Positions 43,360 through 56,160 of a stretch of 64,000 nt of DNA are shown piece after piece. How positions within the stretch are numbered: position 1 is the stretch's first letter; each line of letters starts with the position of its first letter. The translations under genes and the position numbers were made by a program. Source of the stretch: Eunapius fragilis (taxonomy: Eukaryota > Porifera > Demospongiae > Spongillida > Spongillidae); NCBI GenBank assembly GCA_963681505.1, contig OY811982.1, forward strand, positions 7,083,261-7,147,260, written 5' to 3'. The notes under the pieces are model-generated. The model saw only the letters and a program-made list of their open reading frames with translations, searched no databases and was not told the origin of the DNA.

Positions 43360-43805
43360 TGGTGATCAAGGTGGTTTCGTGTAAGACAGACCAATTTAGA
43401 GAGGGTGCATCCTTAGTTATAGCAAGAACAAGTTCTGCCACATCATGTCCAGTTAGTATGATGCAGAGGTATTTCAATATGGAAGGTTGTCTCATATAGC
43501 TGATAAGCTATTTAGAGGTACTGTGTCAACTAAGAAAGGTGAATGTTTGCGGAGTGGCGGTGGGTTAAGTTACACCCGCATGACAGAGAGTTGTTGTTGG
43601 CTAAAATTGAGCAGTTGGGTATGGACCCTAAGTAGTTTGGCATGCATAGTGGAGTCACAGCCACAGCTAATGCAGGGGTGCCAGATAGATTGTTTAAAAC
43701 GCCATGGTCATTGGAGGTCCAAGACAGCCAAAGATGGCTACATAAAGGACTCTGTTGAGCGCAGGCTGACAGTGTACAAAGGCCTTGTCGTGCAGTTAGG
43801 GGTGT
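43360..43805 (+). pseudogene. Tyrosine recombinase relic (DIRS/Crypton-type)
   Basis: Peptides in mixed frames match the catalytic half of transposon tyrosine recombinases: MVIKVVSCKTDQFREGASLV, then GGLSYTRMTE, FGMHS and ANAGVPDRLFK, then RWRS(K)TAKDGYIKDSVERRL with the expected C-terminal tyrosine. The segment that normally carries the active-site Arg after the His-x-x motif is damaged, and at least two frameshifts are present. The intact enzyme integrates circular DNA intermediates. This copy is dead. Confidence 0.6.
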
Positions 43806-43847
43806 TGTGAGATTGTTAGATCACTAATTTTTGCACGTTCTTTGTGT

Positions 43848-44500
43848 GTTCTAGTTTATGTGCATGTGTGTTTGTGCTGTGTCGTGCACAATGGACGCTG
43901 AACAAGTTATGGTGTCATGTCAAGGAGAGTAATGTGGTTAAGGAGGGAGATGTATGTTTCCGTTGGTTGAACGCAGTGAATTAGACATAAACTATGCTCC
44001 CCTCCAGTAGTAAGGGCATGTGAGCCACCTCGTGGTGGGGGAGTACACAAGGGAGTGAACAAGGGGATAAGGTCATTCTAAGCGTCTGTGCATAGTTGTG
44101 GCAGTTTGCTGTGATTTTTCACTGTATGTGTGGTATCGCTGTTAATAGTTTTTTTTGGCGATGAGGTCTCATTCTCGTGACAATCAGATGCAGATGTCTC
44201 CTTGACAAGGTTCCCAAAAGTGCAACATTGAAGTGAAATGGAGCTGGAGCATGGAAGAGAGCCAAACGAATGTTTACGTCATGTTGTGTGTGGCAGGGTA
44301 TTTTGTCCCCCATGCAAGTTTTTTTTCCCATGTGGGTTTTTTCCCCCTGAGGTGGCACCCTGCTCATAATAAAGTTATTTGTGTTGTATGCTATCGTTCT
44401 AGTTTGTGTACATGATGTGTGTTTGTGCTGCATCATGCACAATGGACTCAGAACAAGTTATGGCGTCATGTCAAGGGTGGTAGTGTGGTTAAGGAGAGAG
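43848..44500. repeat. Pair of ~104-bp direct repeats
   Basis: Segments 43848-43950 and 44397-44500 share TTCTAGTTT, TGTGTGTTTGTGCTG, GCACAATGGAC and GAACAAGTTATGG in order. The second copy abuts the BEL/Pao gag relic, so these could be remains of an LTR or leader duplicated beside it, but no LTR boundaries are certain. Confidence 0.6.
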
Positions 44501-45010
44501 ACCTGAAAAGATTTAGTGGAGAGCTTACATCTTGGTCTGCTTTCTGGGATTCATTTGAGTCCTCAATACACCTCAGCCATAAACTGTCTTCCATTGACAA
44601 GTTTAATTACCACCATTCACTAAAATTCTGCGGCTGACTCTGGACTGACTCTGACTTTCGACAAGTACGATGAAGCAAAAAGGAAAGATTTGGTAACAAG
44701 CAACAGCTAATCACCACACACATGGGCGTGCTTCTACACCTTCAACTAGTGACATCATCCCCAGAACATTAAATGTTTGCGGCAACTATACAACAAGATG
44801 GAGTCGCAAGTGTCTCAAGTCTCTTGGGATAAATTCCACATCCTATGGTACCTTGTTAACACCCATCCGGACAAGATCCCTCACGATTTGTCACTAATCA
44901 TCACCCATGAAGTATTGCAAGATGAATGGAACTTTGAAACCATATTGAAGGTGATAGAGGTAGAAGCAAGGGAGAGAACAGTTGAATCATATGTGCCTAA
45001 CAAACTTTTA
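44500..45010 (+). pseudogene. BEL/Pao retrotransposon gag relic
   Basis: The first open piece, LKRFSGELTSWSAFWDSFES ... LSSIDKFNYHHSLKF, is the characteristic start of BEL/Pao Gag. After a damaged stretch a second piece (from 44777) has MRQLYNKMESQ ... KIPHDLSLIITHEV, the later Gag region. Stops separate them and no pol follows here. A BEL/Pao integrase relic lies 13 kb away at 58150-59300, but the two cannot be tied to one insertion. Confidence 0.65.
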
Positions 45011-45178
45011 TGGCATGTTATGTAATGTGTGGACATTGTTAATTAATAAGGATAGTCTCTGATTATAGAACTAGCAACACGTGTCCAATCATTTGAAGTA
45101 TCATTTTTCCTTGTGATTTTCTAATGCTATTTGCGATATCAAGCACGTGTGCTAAAGAGAACATGACAGGTTTTTGCA

Positions 45179-45436
45179 TTGGCTGTAGGATACAGAATGT
45201 CAGAAGCTGCACAACTCATCAAACTACAGCTAGAGACACAACAAAAACAAACGGAGGCTCTGGTCGCTGCCGATGTAGATCTGCATGCTGTTGAACAAGA
45301 GATACAGCGTCTTAGGAAGTCACTTAGCAAGTATCCTCTTGATAATATCTTTAACATGGACAAAGCAGTGCTAATTTTTAGAGCGATACCCAATCAATCC
45401 TATTTGATGCCTGATGAAGGCGATCCTTGGCTGTAA
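45179..45436 (+). pseudogene. Tigger/pogo transposase fragment, plus strand
   Basis: The C-terminal half, LDNIFNMDKAVLIFRAIPNQ followed by SYLMPDEGDP, is the segment of Tigger-like DDE transposases around the first catalytic aspartate. The N-terminal half (MSEAAQLIKLQLETQQKQTE) is a helical stretch. The rest of the catalytic domain is not on this strand; a related piece lies inverted at 45945-46830. Confidence 0.6.
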
Positions 45437-45944
45437 AACAATGTCATGTGTGACTACTTAAACGATGGTGGTTAATGAACAAAGTCTGTAAAGCACACAC
45501 ATCTACATGTTGGAAAATGCTTTGCAGCGACAGGGTATTCACATCAGAGAGAGCATGTGCACAGTGAGTTATGAAATAGGTGTTCATAGAACCATTCTGA
45601 CAGCTTTGGTTCAGCATACATATATGTACTAAGGCAATCACAGACACGATATCATGCATTTGCTATTGTACAAGGAATAAAATAGAATATAAGCAAGTTG
45701 TGTTATTACTTAGTATTTTTTAATTTCTTTTCATCCCCCCCCCCCCCCCCCTCAATTGTATGTGTTCTGGTGTCACTGAACCTGAACCACTGCAATATCA
45801 ATAACCAAGTGAAAAAAGACATTCCTCAGCTCTAGAACAAACTGCCTTGTAACATCCATAAGCTGGGCATTGTGATGTTTTGCAGAAAATCCATGCAAGT
45901 CTTGTAAAAGGAGTAATGTCTGCTTACTACAGTAGGTTAGGATC

Positions 45945-46830
45945 TATTCTTTCATCATCATCATCTTGTTCACCTACATCTTCTTCAACAGGAATTGCAC
46001 CAATATCCTCCAATTGCAACCATTCTAGAAGCATACTCGAGGCAGTGCTGGGCTGACTATGTGCTGCTTTCAGTACAACATCAAGGCCTGTGCTTTTGAA
46101 GTCATCAGTGGTACCTACATATGTATGGTTAATCTAGTAACATTTCACACATGATTTGGACAGTGTCTGACCACACAGTCTTGCAATAGTCTCTGAATTC
46201 CATTGCTGCCTCAATAGCAGACAAACAGTGAGCATGATCCCAACAAGCGGCTATAGTTGAAGATGAAATAGCATCCCAGGACCCCTTCACCAGAATAATT
46301 GCATCCCCAACATGAGGGGGGCAGCCATATGACAAACCAGAAGTTCCAGAAGGCAGCTGCTTAGCTAAGGATTGCAATTCATTATTACCAGCAGTCTGAA
46401 CTAAATGTGACAGTAGTCTGTTCTTGTACCCGGTCTTGAGAGTGGCTATTATTCCCTGATCCATAGGCTGATACACAGAGGTTACATTAGGTGGGTATAC
46501 AAACATAGTTACTTGGCCATTAGGGTCCTTCACATTTCTATCGTGTCCTGCAAAGCCATCCATCAAAAATGCAACGAGGTCCTTAGTATATACACAAATA
46601 TCAGGTAAAAAATTGTTCATCCCACCACTTGCCAAAATTTTTCATATCACTCCAAGCATTTTTCTGATGAAAATAAGGGATACAGGGTTGCTTGTGTTGA
46701 AAGTAGCAAGCATTTTTTGTCCATCCTATCAGGTACTATTTTCCGACCACCAGTTGCGTTTGTACACAAAGTAAGAGTAGGAAAACCTGACAGACATTAC
46801 CTGAGCAAGATAGTGGAGATGGTTGTTTTC
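45945..46830 (-). pseudogene. Tigger/pogo transposase fragment, minus strand
   Basis: Reading leftward: a damaged LCTNATGGRKIVPDRMDKK segment; then an open piece (46635-46129) with LVAFLMDGFAGHDRNV, containing the second catalytic aspartate, and FVYPPNVTSVYQPMDQGI; then, after a frameshift near 46130, a tail (STASSMLLEWLQLEDIG) with an acidic end. Intact enzymes of this group excise and insert at TA. The open piece alone is 168 residues and lacks the first aspartate region, which appears in opposite orientation 0.5 kb away. Confidence 0.7.
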
Positions 46831-47160
46831 TGCATTCAGTGAGTGTTGGTAAGGTGATTTTTTTCTCTAAGAAAACTGTCAATTGCTAATATTGAATTGT
46901 ATACACAGGTATACCGACCGTGTGGTGCAGTGGAATCAAATGACTCAACTAAACTAACCGGCTCATGTAGTACAAATGAGCAAGTGAAAAGGTAACCAGA
47001 GTAGATGCATCACCGTGCATGCATGTTTACAACTACCAACCCAAGGTAAACTGGCAGGGTTCTCCACACCACCAAGGGGGGTAAGGGCATGGTCACAGCC
47101 AGTATGGGGATAAGTAAGCAACAGCACTCGTGACTTTTAATCGTAGGTTTGAATGTCATG
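46831..47160. other. Intergenic, no gene seen
   Basis: Unique sequence between the Tigger relic and the gypsy element. Nothing is recognised. Confidence 0.5.
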
Positions 47161-47164
47161 CATG

Positions 47165-47349
47165 TGTAATAGTCTGTCACTGCGCATGTCATCAACCTCT
47201 GAACTCTGGTCATGGATGTGCAGACTGTCCATTAATGTGTCTGTAATATCACTATAAATAGGGATCGACCAGTGATTTGTATTGGGTGTGCTTATTATTC
47301 GAGTGTGTCGCTTGCTGTCAGTGCCACCGGGTTGCGAGCGTTCTTTACA
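47165..47349 (+). repeat. Gypsy 5' LTR
   Basis: This 185-bp repeat begins TGTAATAG and ends TTTACA. A TATAAATA box (about 47251) is the likely promoter core. The bases that follow, TGGCGTAGTCGGCAGGAT, sit where a tRNA primer-binding site is expected; the tRNA is not identified. Confidence 0.92.
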
Positions 47350-47366
47350 CTGGCGTAGTCGGCAGG

Positions 47367-48130
47367 ATGGCAAACAAGCCATTCCTACTGCCAGTAACTT
47401 TCAGCGGAGAGTCTGGGACGAAATGGGACGAATGGATAAACTATTTCGAAAGCTTTTCAGAGGCTGGGAGAGGATGAGCGAACAGATTACAGTAAGTGTA
47501 TATGTGCATTGAAACGCCGCTTTGATCCAGATAGCAAGCGAACGCTTAAGATGGTTGAACTACAGCACAGAAAGAAAGAGAAAGGCGAAGATTGGGCATC
47601 ATTTGGGGATGCGCTACGGTTGCTAGCCAATAGCGCTTACCCTGATTGGAGGAGAAGGCACGAGAGTGTTTGGCTTTAAACCAGTTTCTTTCCCAATTGG
47701 ACAACCCTCGGCGTTAACAGAAACGACCACAGACGGTTGACGAAGCAGCGCTGGTGGCTACGGAGCTGGAGTCATACTAACTATCATCCTTGTAAGCCTA
47801 TGATGGTGGGGTTTTTGCCCATGTCACAGAACACAGCGCCAGCAACTACCGACGAGGATGATGGCACAGCTTGTAGCATTGCTTCCGTGCAGACTAAGAC
47901 GAATCCCGCTCGGGAAGCGATAAAAGAACTCGTTGAACGGCTGAACCGCTTGGAAGGACTTGTGAGCTCTAAAGCAGGAGCCAAAAAATCTGAACCAAAG
48001 AAATGGAATGCACGTAAGCGGGATTCAATAATTTGTTAGAACTGTGGGGGGGAAAGGGCATGTTGCTCGTGAATGTGCAACTTCTAAGCAACACGAATAG
48101 CAGGAACACTTCCTCCCCTCCGTGCAAAGG
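47367..48130 (+). pseudogene. Gypsy gag relic
   Basis: An ATG at 47367 opens MANKPFLLPVTFSGESGTKW, a typical Gag start, but a stop follows after 36 codons and the frame changes several times. A CCHC zinc-knuckle segment is recognisable near 48033-48090, but a TAG and a frameshift in a G run fall within it. Confidence 0.75.
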
Positions 48131-48159
48131 GCCAAGCACGAGAGGGGGCCAAGTGGGCC

Positions 48160-51100
48160 CCAGAATTAACAGTCCCAGCATTGTCCATTGCTTCCGAAAT
48201 AAGTTACCGTTTGAAAGGATACATAGCATCAATCGCAGTTCAGTTCGTAGTAGATACAGGGGCGTCTGTTTCACTCCTTAGTACAGATGTTTGGCACAGG
48301 GTATCAGCTAATAAACACATGGAGCTGAAAGAATGGGGTGGTAGCAATAGGCTGGTCGGTGTGAATCGATCGCCTCTGCATGTACAGGGCATTGTGTTGG
48401 TCCACCTGTCATTGTTGTGGTGTTTGAAAACAAGTTTCTGGTTGTGGAGGGAATGACTGTCGAGGCAATATTAGGGCTGGACTTTTTGGAAACATTCAAA
48501 TGCATGATAGATAGTGGGGAAAGGAAAATCAGCTTTCCAAAGGAGAAACTAGTTCTCCCACTGTTAGATGTGAACCAGAAAGTGAGCAAAACTGTGGGTT
48601 TGGTATTACAAAGGAAACTACATGTAATCATCCCAGCAGAAAGTGAGGCAGAAGTCATGGTAGAGATTGCATCAGGTGGGGTAGGGGACACTCCTATAGT
48701 AGGCACGCGGTTAGTTGAAAGGGGTCAGACAGGACGCTGTGATGTTCTGGTGGCCCGTGCTATGGTTTGTCCAACAGGATCTACTGTCCCCCTTCGTGTA
48801 TTCAACCCACATAAGGAAGCAGTGAGACTAGGGAAAGGTTTGAAAATCGCACAGATGGAACCTTTGGACAAAGACCCACCCATTACCAGCAATACTCACC
48901 TCTTAACAATATCAGCAGTGACTGAGGTATCTCCAAGTGAGCACAAGGTATTGTGGGACATTGTTTCCAATAGTACTCATCTCAGTAATTCAGAAAAGGA
49001 ATTGCTGTTTGTGTTACTTATGGAATATGCCGATGTGTTTAGTTTTCACTCTGATTTGGGACGCACAAACCTCACAAAACATCACATTGACATAGGTGAC
49101 TCTCAACCCATCCATAAACTGCCCCGTCGTGTCTCCCCAGCCCGCCGCCAGGAAGTGAGGCAGCTTCTAAATGAGATGCTGAAAAATGACATCATACAAC
49201 CTTCTAACAATCCATGGTCATCACCTATTATATTGGTACGTAAAAGGGACGGATCCACATGGTTCTGTATAGATTACAGAAAAGTTAATTCTGTGACTAG
49301 AAAGGATGCCTACCCACTTCCTCGGGTGGATGACATTTTGGATACATTAGGGGGTTCTAAGTGGTTCAGCACCATAGATCTTAAAAGTGGGTACCGGCAG
49401 GTTGAAGTAGATAGCAGCAGTAGGGAGAAAACAGTATTTGCCACATCAGAAGGTCTATACAAGTTTAAATTGATGCCTTTTGGGCTCTGTAATGCGCCTG
49501 CCACATTTCGAAGATTGATGAATCGGGTTTTGTGTGATGTGAACTGGGTTGAATGTTTGTTATATATTGACGATACTGTGGTGATAGGCCGGACCTTTGA
49601 ACAACACTTATCCAATCTGGGTACTGTTTTGTCTTGACTAAGACAGGCAGGCCTTAAACTGCAACCAGCAAAGTGCAAGCTGTGCCAAAAAGAAGTACGC
49701 TTTTTAGGGCATGTCATTTCTGAAAACGGTATTGCAACTGATCCTGAAAAGACTGCAGTAATTGCAACGTGGCCTGTTCCTGAGAGTAAGAAGAATATCC
49801 AACAGTTCCTGGGGCTCGCTAACTATTACAGAAGATTTATTAAGGATTTTGGAACTACAGCAAAACCATTGCAGCGACTGTCGGAAAAGAACATCGCATT
49901 TGAGTGGACCCAGCAGTGTCGGGCTGCTTTTGATCACTTGCGTAAGTGTTTAATGACAACCCCAATCTTTACTTTTCCTGATCACTCTAGGCACTTCGTG
50001 TTGGACACTGATGCAAGTGATATGGGTATCGGTGCAATTTTGTCCCAAGTACAGGATGATGGGGTGAGGTTGTAATAGCCTATGCAAGTAGATCTCTGAG
50101 TCAGCAAGAGCAAAGATATAGTGTTACTCGCCGCGAGTTACTAGCAATTGTTGAGTTCATTCACCAGTTTCGACACTACCTTTTAGGTGTTCACTTTACT
50201 CTCCGAACAGACCATGGTTCCTTGGTGTGGATCCAAAACTTCAAAGAACCAGAGGGGCAGCTAGCTCGCTGGCTTGAGTGGCTACAGGAGTACACATTTA
50301 CAGTGCTCTACAGACCTGGTAACCAGCACAAGAATGTAGATGCCCTATCCAGGGTGCCATGTAATCAATGTGGCAGAGTTACACATGTGTACAGTCCTGC
50401 CCATCTCGCTGCTCAAATTGGCATTATCTCTCAAGGCCATTCTGCAGCTGATGTTCATGACCAGCAGCTCAATGATCCATCAATTGGTCCGGTACTGAAG
50501 GCAAAGGAAAGTGGTGCTACTCCTAGCCTGGATGAAGTAAAAACATGGAGTCGGGAGAGTCGTCAACTTGTGCAGATGTGGTCATCCTTGAAAGTAGACA
50601 ATAGTGCCTTCTGTGCTCAGAGAAAGTGTGCTCCAGGACCTCCACAGCGGTTCCATGGGGGGGCCATGTAGGTGAAAGTAAGATGATACATCTGGTTCGT
50701 GAGCGATACTACTGGCCTGGCTGGAAATAGAGTGTGAAGGAGTGGTGTAAGAAATGCAGAACATGCAGCACAAGGAAAATGGCACCACCTAGTAAAGGGG
50801 CACCCCGTCAGACCCTGCAGGCTGGATACCCTTTACAGATTGTAGCAGTGGACATACTTGGTCCCCTTCCGGTGACAGCTCAAGGCAATAAGTATGTACT
50901 GGTAGCATGTGATTGTTTTACTAGGTGGGTTGAGGTTTATGCCATTCAGAACCAGGAGGCAGTAACTGTGGCCAAAAACGTTGGTGGATGAAATGTTTTG
51001 TCGCTTTTCTACACCTGAGCAGTTGCACTCTGATCAAGGAAGGCAATTTGAGGCAGATTTGTTAAAGGAAGTCTGCACCCTGCTCCAGATACACAAAACC

Positions 51101-51917
51101 CGTACAACGGCCTACCATCCTCATTGTAATGGGTTAGTAGAGAGGTTCAATAGAACATTGTTACACATGCTATCTACAGTTGTTAAGGATCATAAGATGG
51201 ATTGGGGCCAGTGTATACGGAGGGTGCGTTTAGCATACAATTCGAGTATTCATGCATCCATCCACAGGGTACTCCCCCTTTTATTTGATGTATGGTCGTC
51301 AAGTAAACCTACCAGTTGACCTGATGTATGGCTCAACCCCACACAAAGCCTGCACCTTGGGTGATTATGCATATACATTGCGGAACAATCTCACAGAGGC
51401 ATATGCGTTGGCTCGAAAAAAGGGTATTACTGAGCACCACCGACAAAAGGCTCTGTACGATGTCAAAGTACATGGTGCTCCGTATCAAGTAGGTGACTGG
51501 GTATGGCTACATTCACCAGCTGTGCCCCGGGGTCAATGTAGGAAATTACATCACCCCTGGACTGGGCCTTTTAAAGTGGTTGAGTGCATTGGGGAATGTG
51601 ACTATAAGATTAAAAGCAAGAATGGAATAATAATTAGAGTGGTGCACTTTGACCGTCTTAAGCCATTTGTACAAGGTACAAGAACTGAGACATTCCAGGG
51701 ACCACCACCAGAAAATCCGGACGAAAATGAGGCACCTTTGGAGTTTGCACCTGTGGGAAGCAACATAGAAGTCCTTGATGGAATAGAGGAGCAGGAACCT
51801 CAGGAGTTAGTACCACACAAAGAACCTGCCGAAGTTGAGGCTGCCCATGCTGACCAACCTGCAGATTTACAGCACAGATATCCCCAACGAATACGAAGAC
51901 CAGCTGATAGATACTGA
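48160..51917 (+). pseudogene. Gypsy pol relic (protease-RT-RNase H-integrase)
   Basis: Protease: VVDTGASVSLLS (DTG at 48253-48261). Reverse transcriptase: an open stretch 48417-49637 with FSTIDLKSGY and the catalytic YIDD, ended by a TGA at 49635-49637 after which the same frame continues to about 50075. RNase H: FVLDTDASDMGIGA and YASRSLSQQEQRYS, with a frameshift near 50065 in a G run. Integrase: a zinc-binding segment, VAVDILGPLP, LHSDQGRQFE and a final GPFKVVECIG module, with a stop near 50729 and frameshifts near 50985 and 51280. The polyprotein ends at TGA 51915-51917. No chromodomain is seen. The element cannot make its own enzymes. Confidence 0.88.
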
Positions 51918-51920
51918 CCT

Positions 51921-51937
51921 TCTGGAAGAGGGAGTGG
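51921..51937 (+). promoter_or_regulatory. Polypurine tract of the gypsy element
   Basis: The purine-rich GGAAGAGGGAGTGG segment immediately precedes the 3' LTR, where plus-strand DNA synthesis is primed in LTR elements. Confidence 0.65.
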
Positions 51938-52118
51938 TGTAATAGTCTGTCACTGCGCATGTCATCAACCTCTGAACTCTGGTCATGGATGTGCAGACTG
52001 TCCATTAATGTGTCTGTAATGTCACTATAAATAGGGACCAGTGATTTGTATTGGGTGTGCTTATTATTAGAGTGTGTCGCTTGCTGTCAGTGCCAACGGG
52101 TTGCGAGCGTTCTTTACA
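51938..52118 (+). repeat. Gypsy 3' LTR
   Basis: This is 181 bp, matching the 5' LTR except for a few substitutions and a missing TCGA (5' copy AGGGATCGACC, here AGGGACC). Confidence 0.92.
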
Positions 52119-52122
52119 CATG

Positions 52123-53964
52123 CATACAATATGGACATGGCTAAATGTATGCACATGTACTGTACGGTTTTAGGTTAGCTGATGTACATGTAGAGCTATG
52201 CCCAAGTGTGTATGGTTCCTACACATATACAAAAGCAGCATTACATGTAGCTTAATCCTATGCAGTGGCAGCCAGCCTAACCTGATCATGCTCCACAGAC
52301 ATTAGAACATCCATCTGCCTATAAGAGCAGAGACCTTAACGCAATTGATCCGTGTTCTCTGTATGATCAGTTGGCAGGGTGTCCTAATATATAAAGCAGT
52401 TTCTGATGTCTCATTTTTGACATGTAATGCTGCAGCTGGTACTGTACACATTTGGTCATGCCAAATCACCATATCCATCTACATATAACAAATGCATGAT
52501 GGTGTGAGCATCACTCCACACACTGTACCTGTATCTTGTATCGTGCTTTTCATTATTGCACAGAAGAAACTGGTGTGCTCATTGCCAAAACTAAGATGAG
52601 TTATCGTGTTATGGTGGGATTAGGATAACTGTAATCCTCCCTTCCCTTACTGCACCAAATTTATATGATTGACAATGTTCTGAACGAGTCTGATATTCCA
52701 GGTACATCCTTATTAATGTATACCTACTCCAGTCCCCTCAGCTGGAGGTGTTACATGGGTCAGATGCAAACAAAGTGCATAACCAAGAGGACACAAGTGC
52801 ATGTGTATATCATCTAGCGAACACGTGAGGTAAAATTGAAGTAACAATGTACTGTATAGTGAAAGTTTTCTTCTTTGGTTGGACACTCAGGTTGCGTCCA
52901 TCCTCCACCAAGGTAAAATAGCAAGATTGAAGCTCTTATTCTGACAATGAAGTGAGCGTGCAGGTATTACTTACATATACGGTAGCTGTCTTACACAAAT
53001 GAAGTACAGGTAGGCAGGGTGTGTGGAGAAGGAAACGAAATACTAGAAAAAGGGAGGATTACATAGTGCTACAGGAAACTATCACTTCAGAAAATCTTAG
53101 GACGGAAACCAGCAGGTTGACACAGGCAAAGTTTGTTGATACATTGGTCACAAATTGAACTCATTAGCAACCCTCTGTGGGGCATCTTGTATCAGCTAAC
53201 AGCTTACTTGAGGTTGCCTTTAGGAGTACATGTAATTCTACCTTCCATGTAGTGTGTTCTTAGCCTACCCCTATCAGCACGGCTGTTTCATTCCATTGAA
53301 AAGTGGGCAAAAAGCCCTACGCCTCCTAACGAAAATTTTTCCGTAGCAACGGGGCTAAATACGTCCTTAGCGACAACCTATTCAGAGAACGAAGCCTTTT
53401 TGGCAAAAGGTGTTTAGTCTTTTAGTCTGGGCTATTGAGTGTTTGTTTCTACTGAACTTCACGCACTGAACTACTTGAAAGACAGGCACTACCGTTCTAC
53501 TGGAAGCATGCTATTAGCTCGCTAATACGGTGGGTGTTTTTGGAGTGGGGGAGATAAACCGTGCTCTATTAAAGTTTCCGCACTTATAAGGTCCACTGAA
53601 ATTTTTATAATATGACCGCGGTAGGTTTTCCAGTTAGTTTTTATTTAGAGCTCGTGGTGCCGCGATTTTAAACGGAATAGTTTAGTCTTTGGAATATTGC
53701 TTATTATCGCTGTTCTGACGCCATTTTATTATTCAAGTCTGTTGTGACTCGCATACATGTACGTTTCTGCCTCTGACAGTCGGAAAAGGTTTCAGCGTCC
53801 ACCCAAACCACTTTGGGCTTGGTGAGGGGCTAAAGGGGCCTTAGGAGGGTATGGGTGAGAGCTGTAAGCTTCAGAAGCTGTTACAAGTTACACAATAACA
53901 TGTACTACGAAAGTCATGGCCTTGGTTGTGGACCTGCAAGCGTCCATATCTTGATCATGAGCTT

Positions 53965-53965
<1 letters not shown>
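52123..53965. other. Intergenic, no gene seen
   Basis: Unique sequence with frequent TACATGTA words. Near 53420 a TTTAGTCTGGGCT segment resembles the start of short repeats elsewhere in the window. No coding region is recognised. Confidence 0.5.
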
Positions 53966-55725
<1,760 letters not shown>

Positions 55726-55779
55726 AAATGCAAAAAATAAGTGTATTGAGATTATGGTTATCCAGCAATGCCTACTGTA

Positions 55780-56160
55780 GGAATAAGGAGATAGAATTAT
55801 TATACTGGCATGTCCACATAGTGGTCAGTATAAAAATACACATGACTGGTATAAATGAGTGCACTGGCATTTTGATAGATAGTAATGTACATAGACTGAA
55901 TGGTTATGCTGGCATGTCTGTGCTTGGAATAAATAGGGAGAGTTCTTTACAGGCATGCCTAAGAGTGGTATGAAGAGTTAGAGAGAACATGCTACATGGC
56001 ATGTTTGTGATAGGAATAACATAGGCAGCAAACCTGACCTGGTGAGTGGTATAAATAGGAAGAGTGCTTATAAAGGCATGCCTAAGAATGGGCAGAATGG
56101 TTTGCGTACGATTGCACGAAAGGATGCTTATACGGGATGGCCTATAAGGCTAGTGTTACA
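55780..56160. repeat. Degenerate tandem repeat
   Basis: Irregular units share (G/T)GGTATAAATAGG, AGAGT, CTTTA(C/T)A and GGCATGCCTAAGA. The clearest pair lies near 55926-55974 and 56048-56095. The repeated TATAAATA would mimic TATA boxes by chance. Confidence 0.6.

Larger units (their letters stand above)
47165..52118 (+). mobile_element. Ty3/gypsy LTR retrotransposon, full-length, inactive
   Basis: This 4954-bp element has two LTRs, a putative primer-binding site, gag, protease, reverse transcriptase, RNase H, integrase and a purine-rich tract in gypsy order. CATG is present on both sides (47161-47164 and 52119-52122), marking an undisturbed insertion. The LTRs differ by about three substitutions and one 4-base indel, so the insertion is fairly young, yet gag and pol carry several stops and frameshifts. 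No envelope-like gene is visible. Confidence 0.92.

Noticed and set aside
55780..56160. Cluster of TATA boxes as a promoter array
   Set aside because: The TATAAATA words belong to a degenerate tandem repeat and no gene follows.
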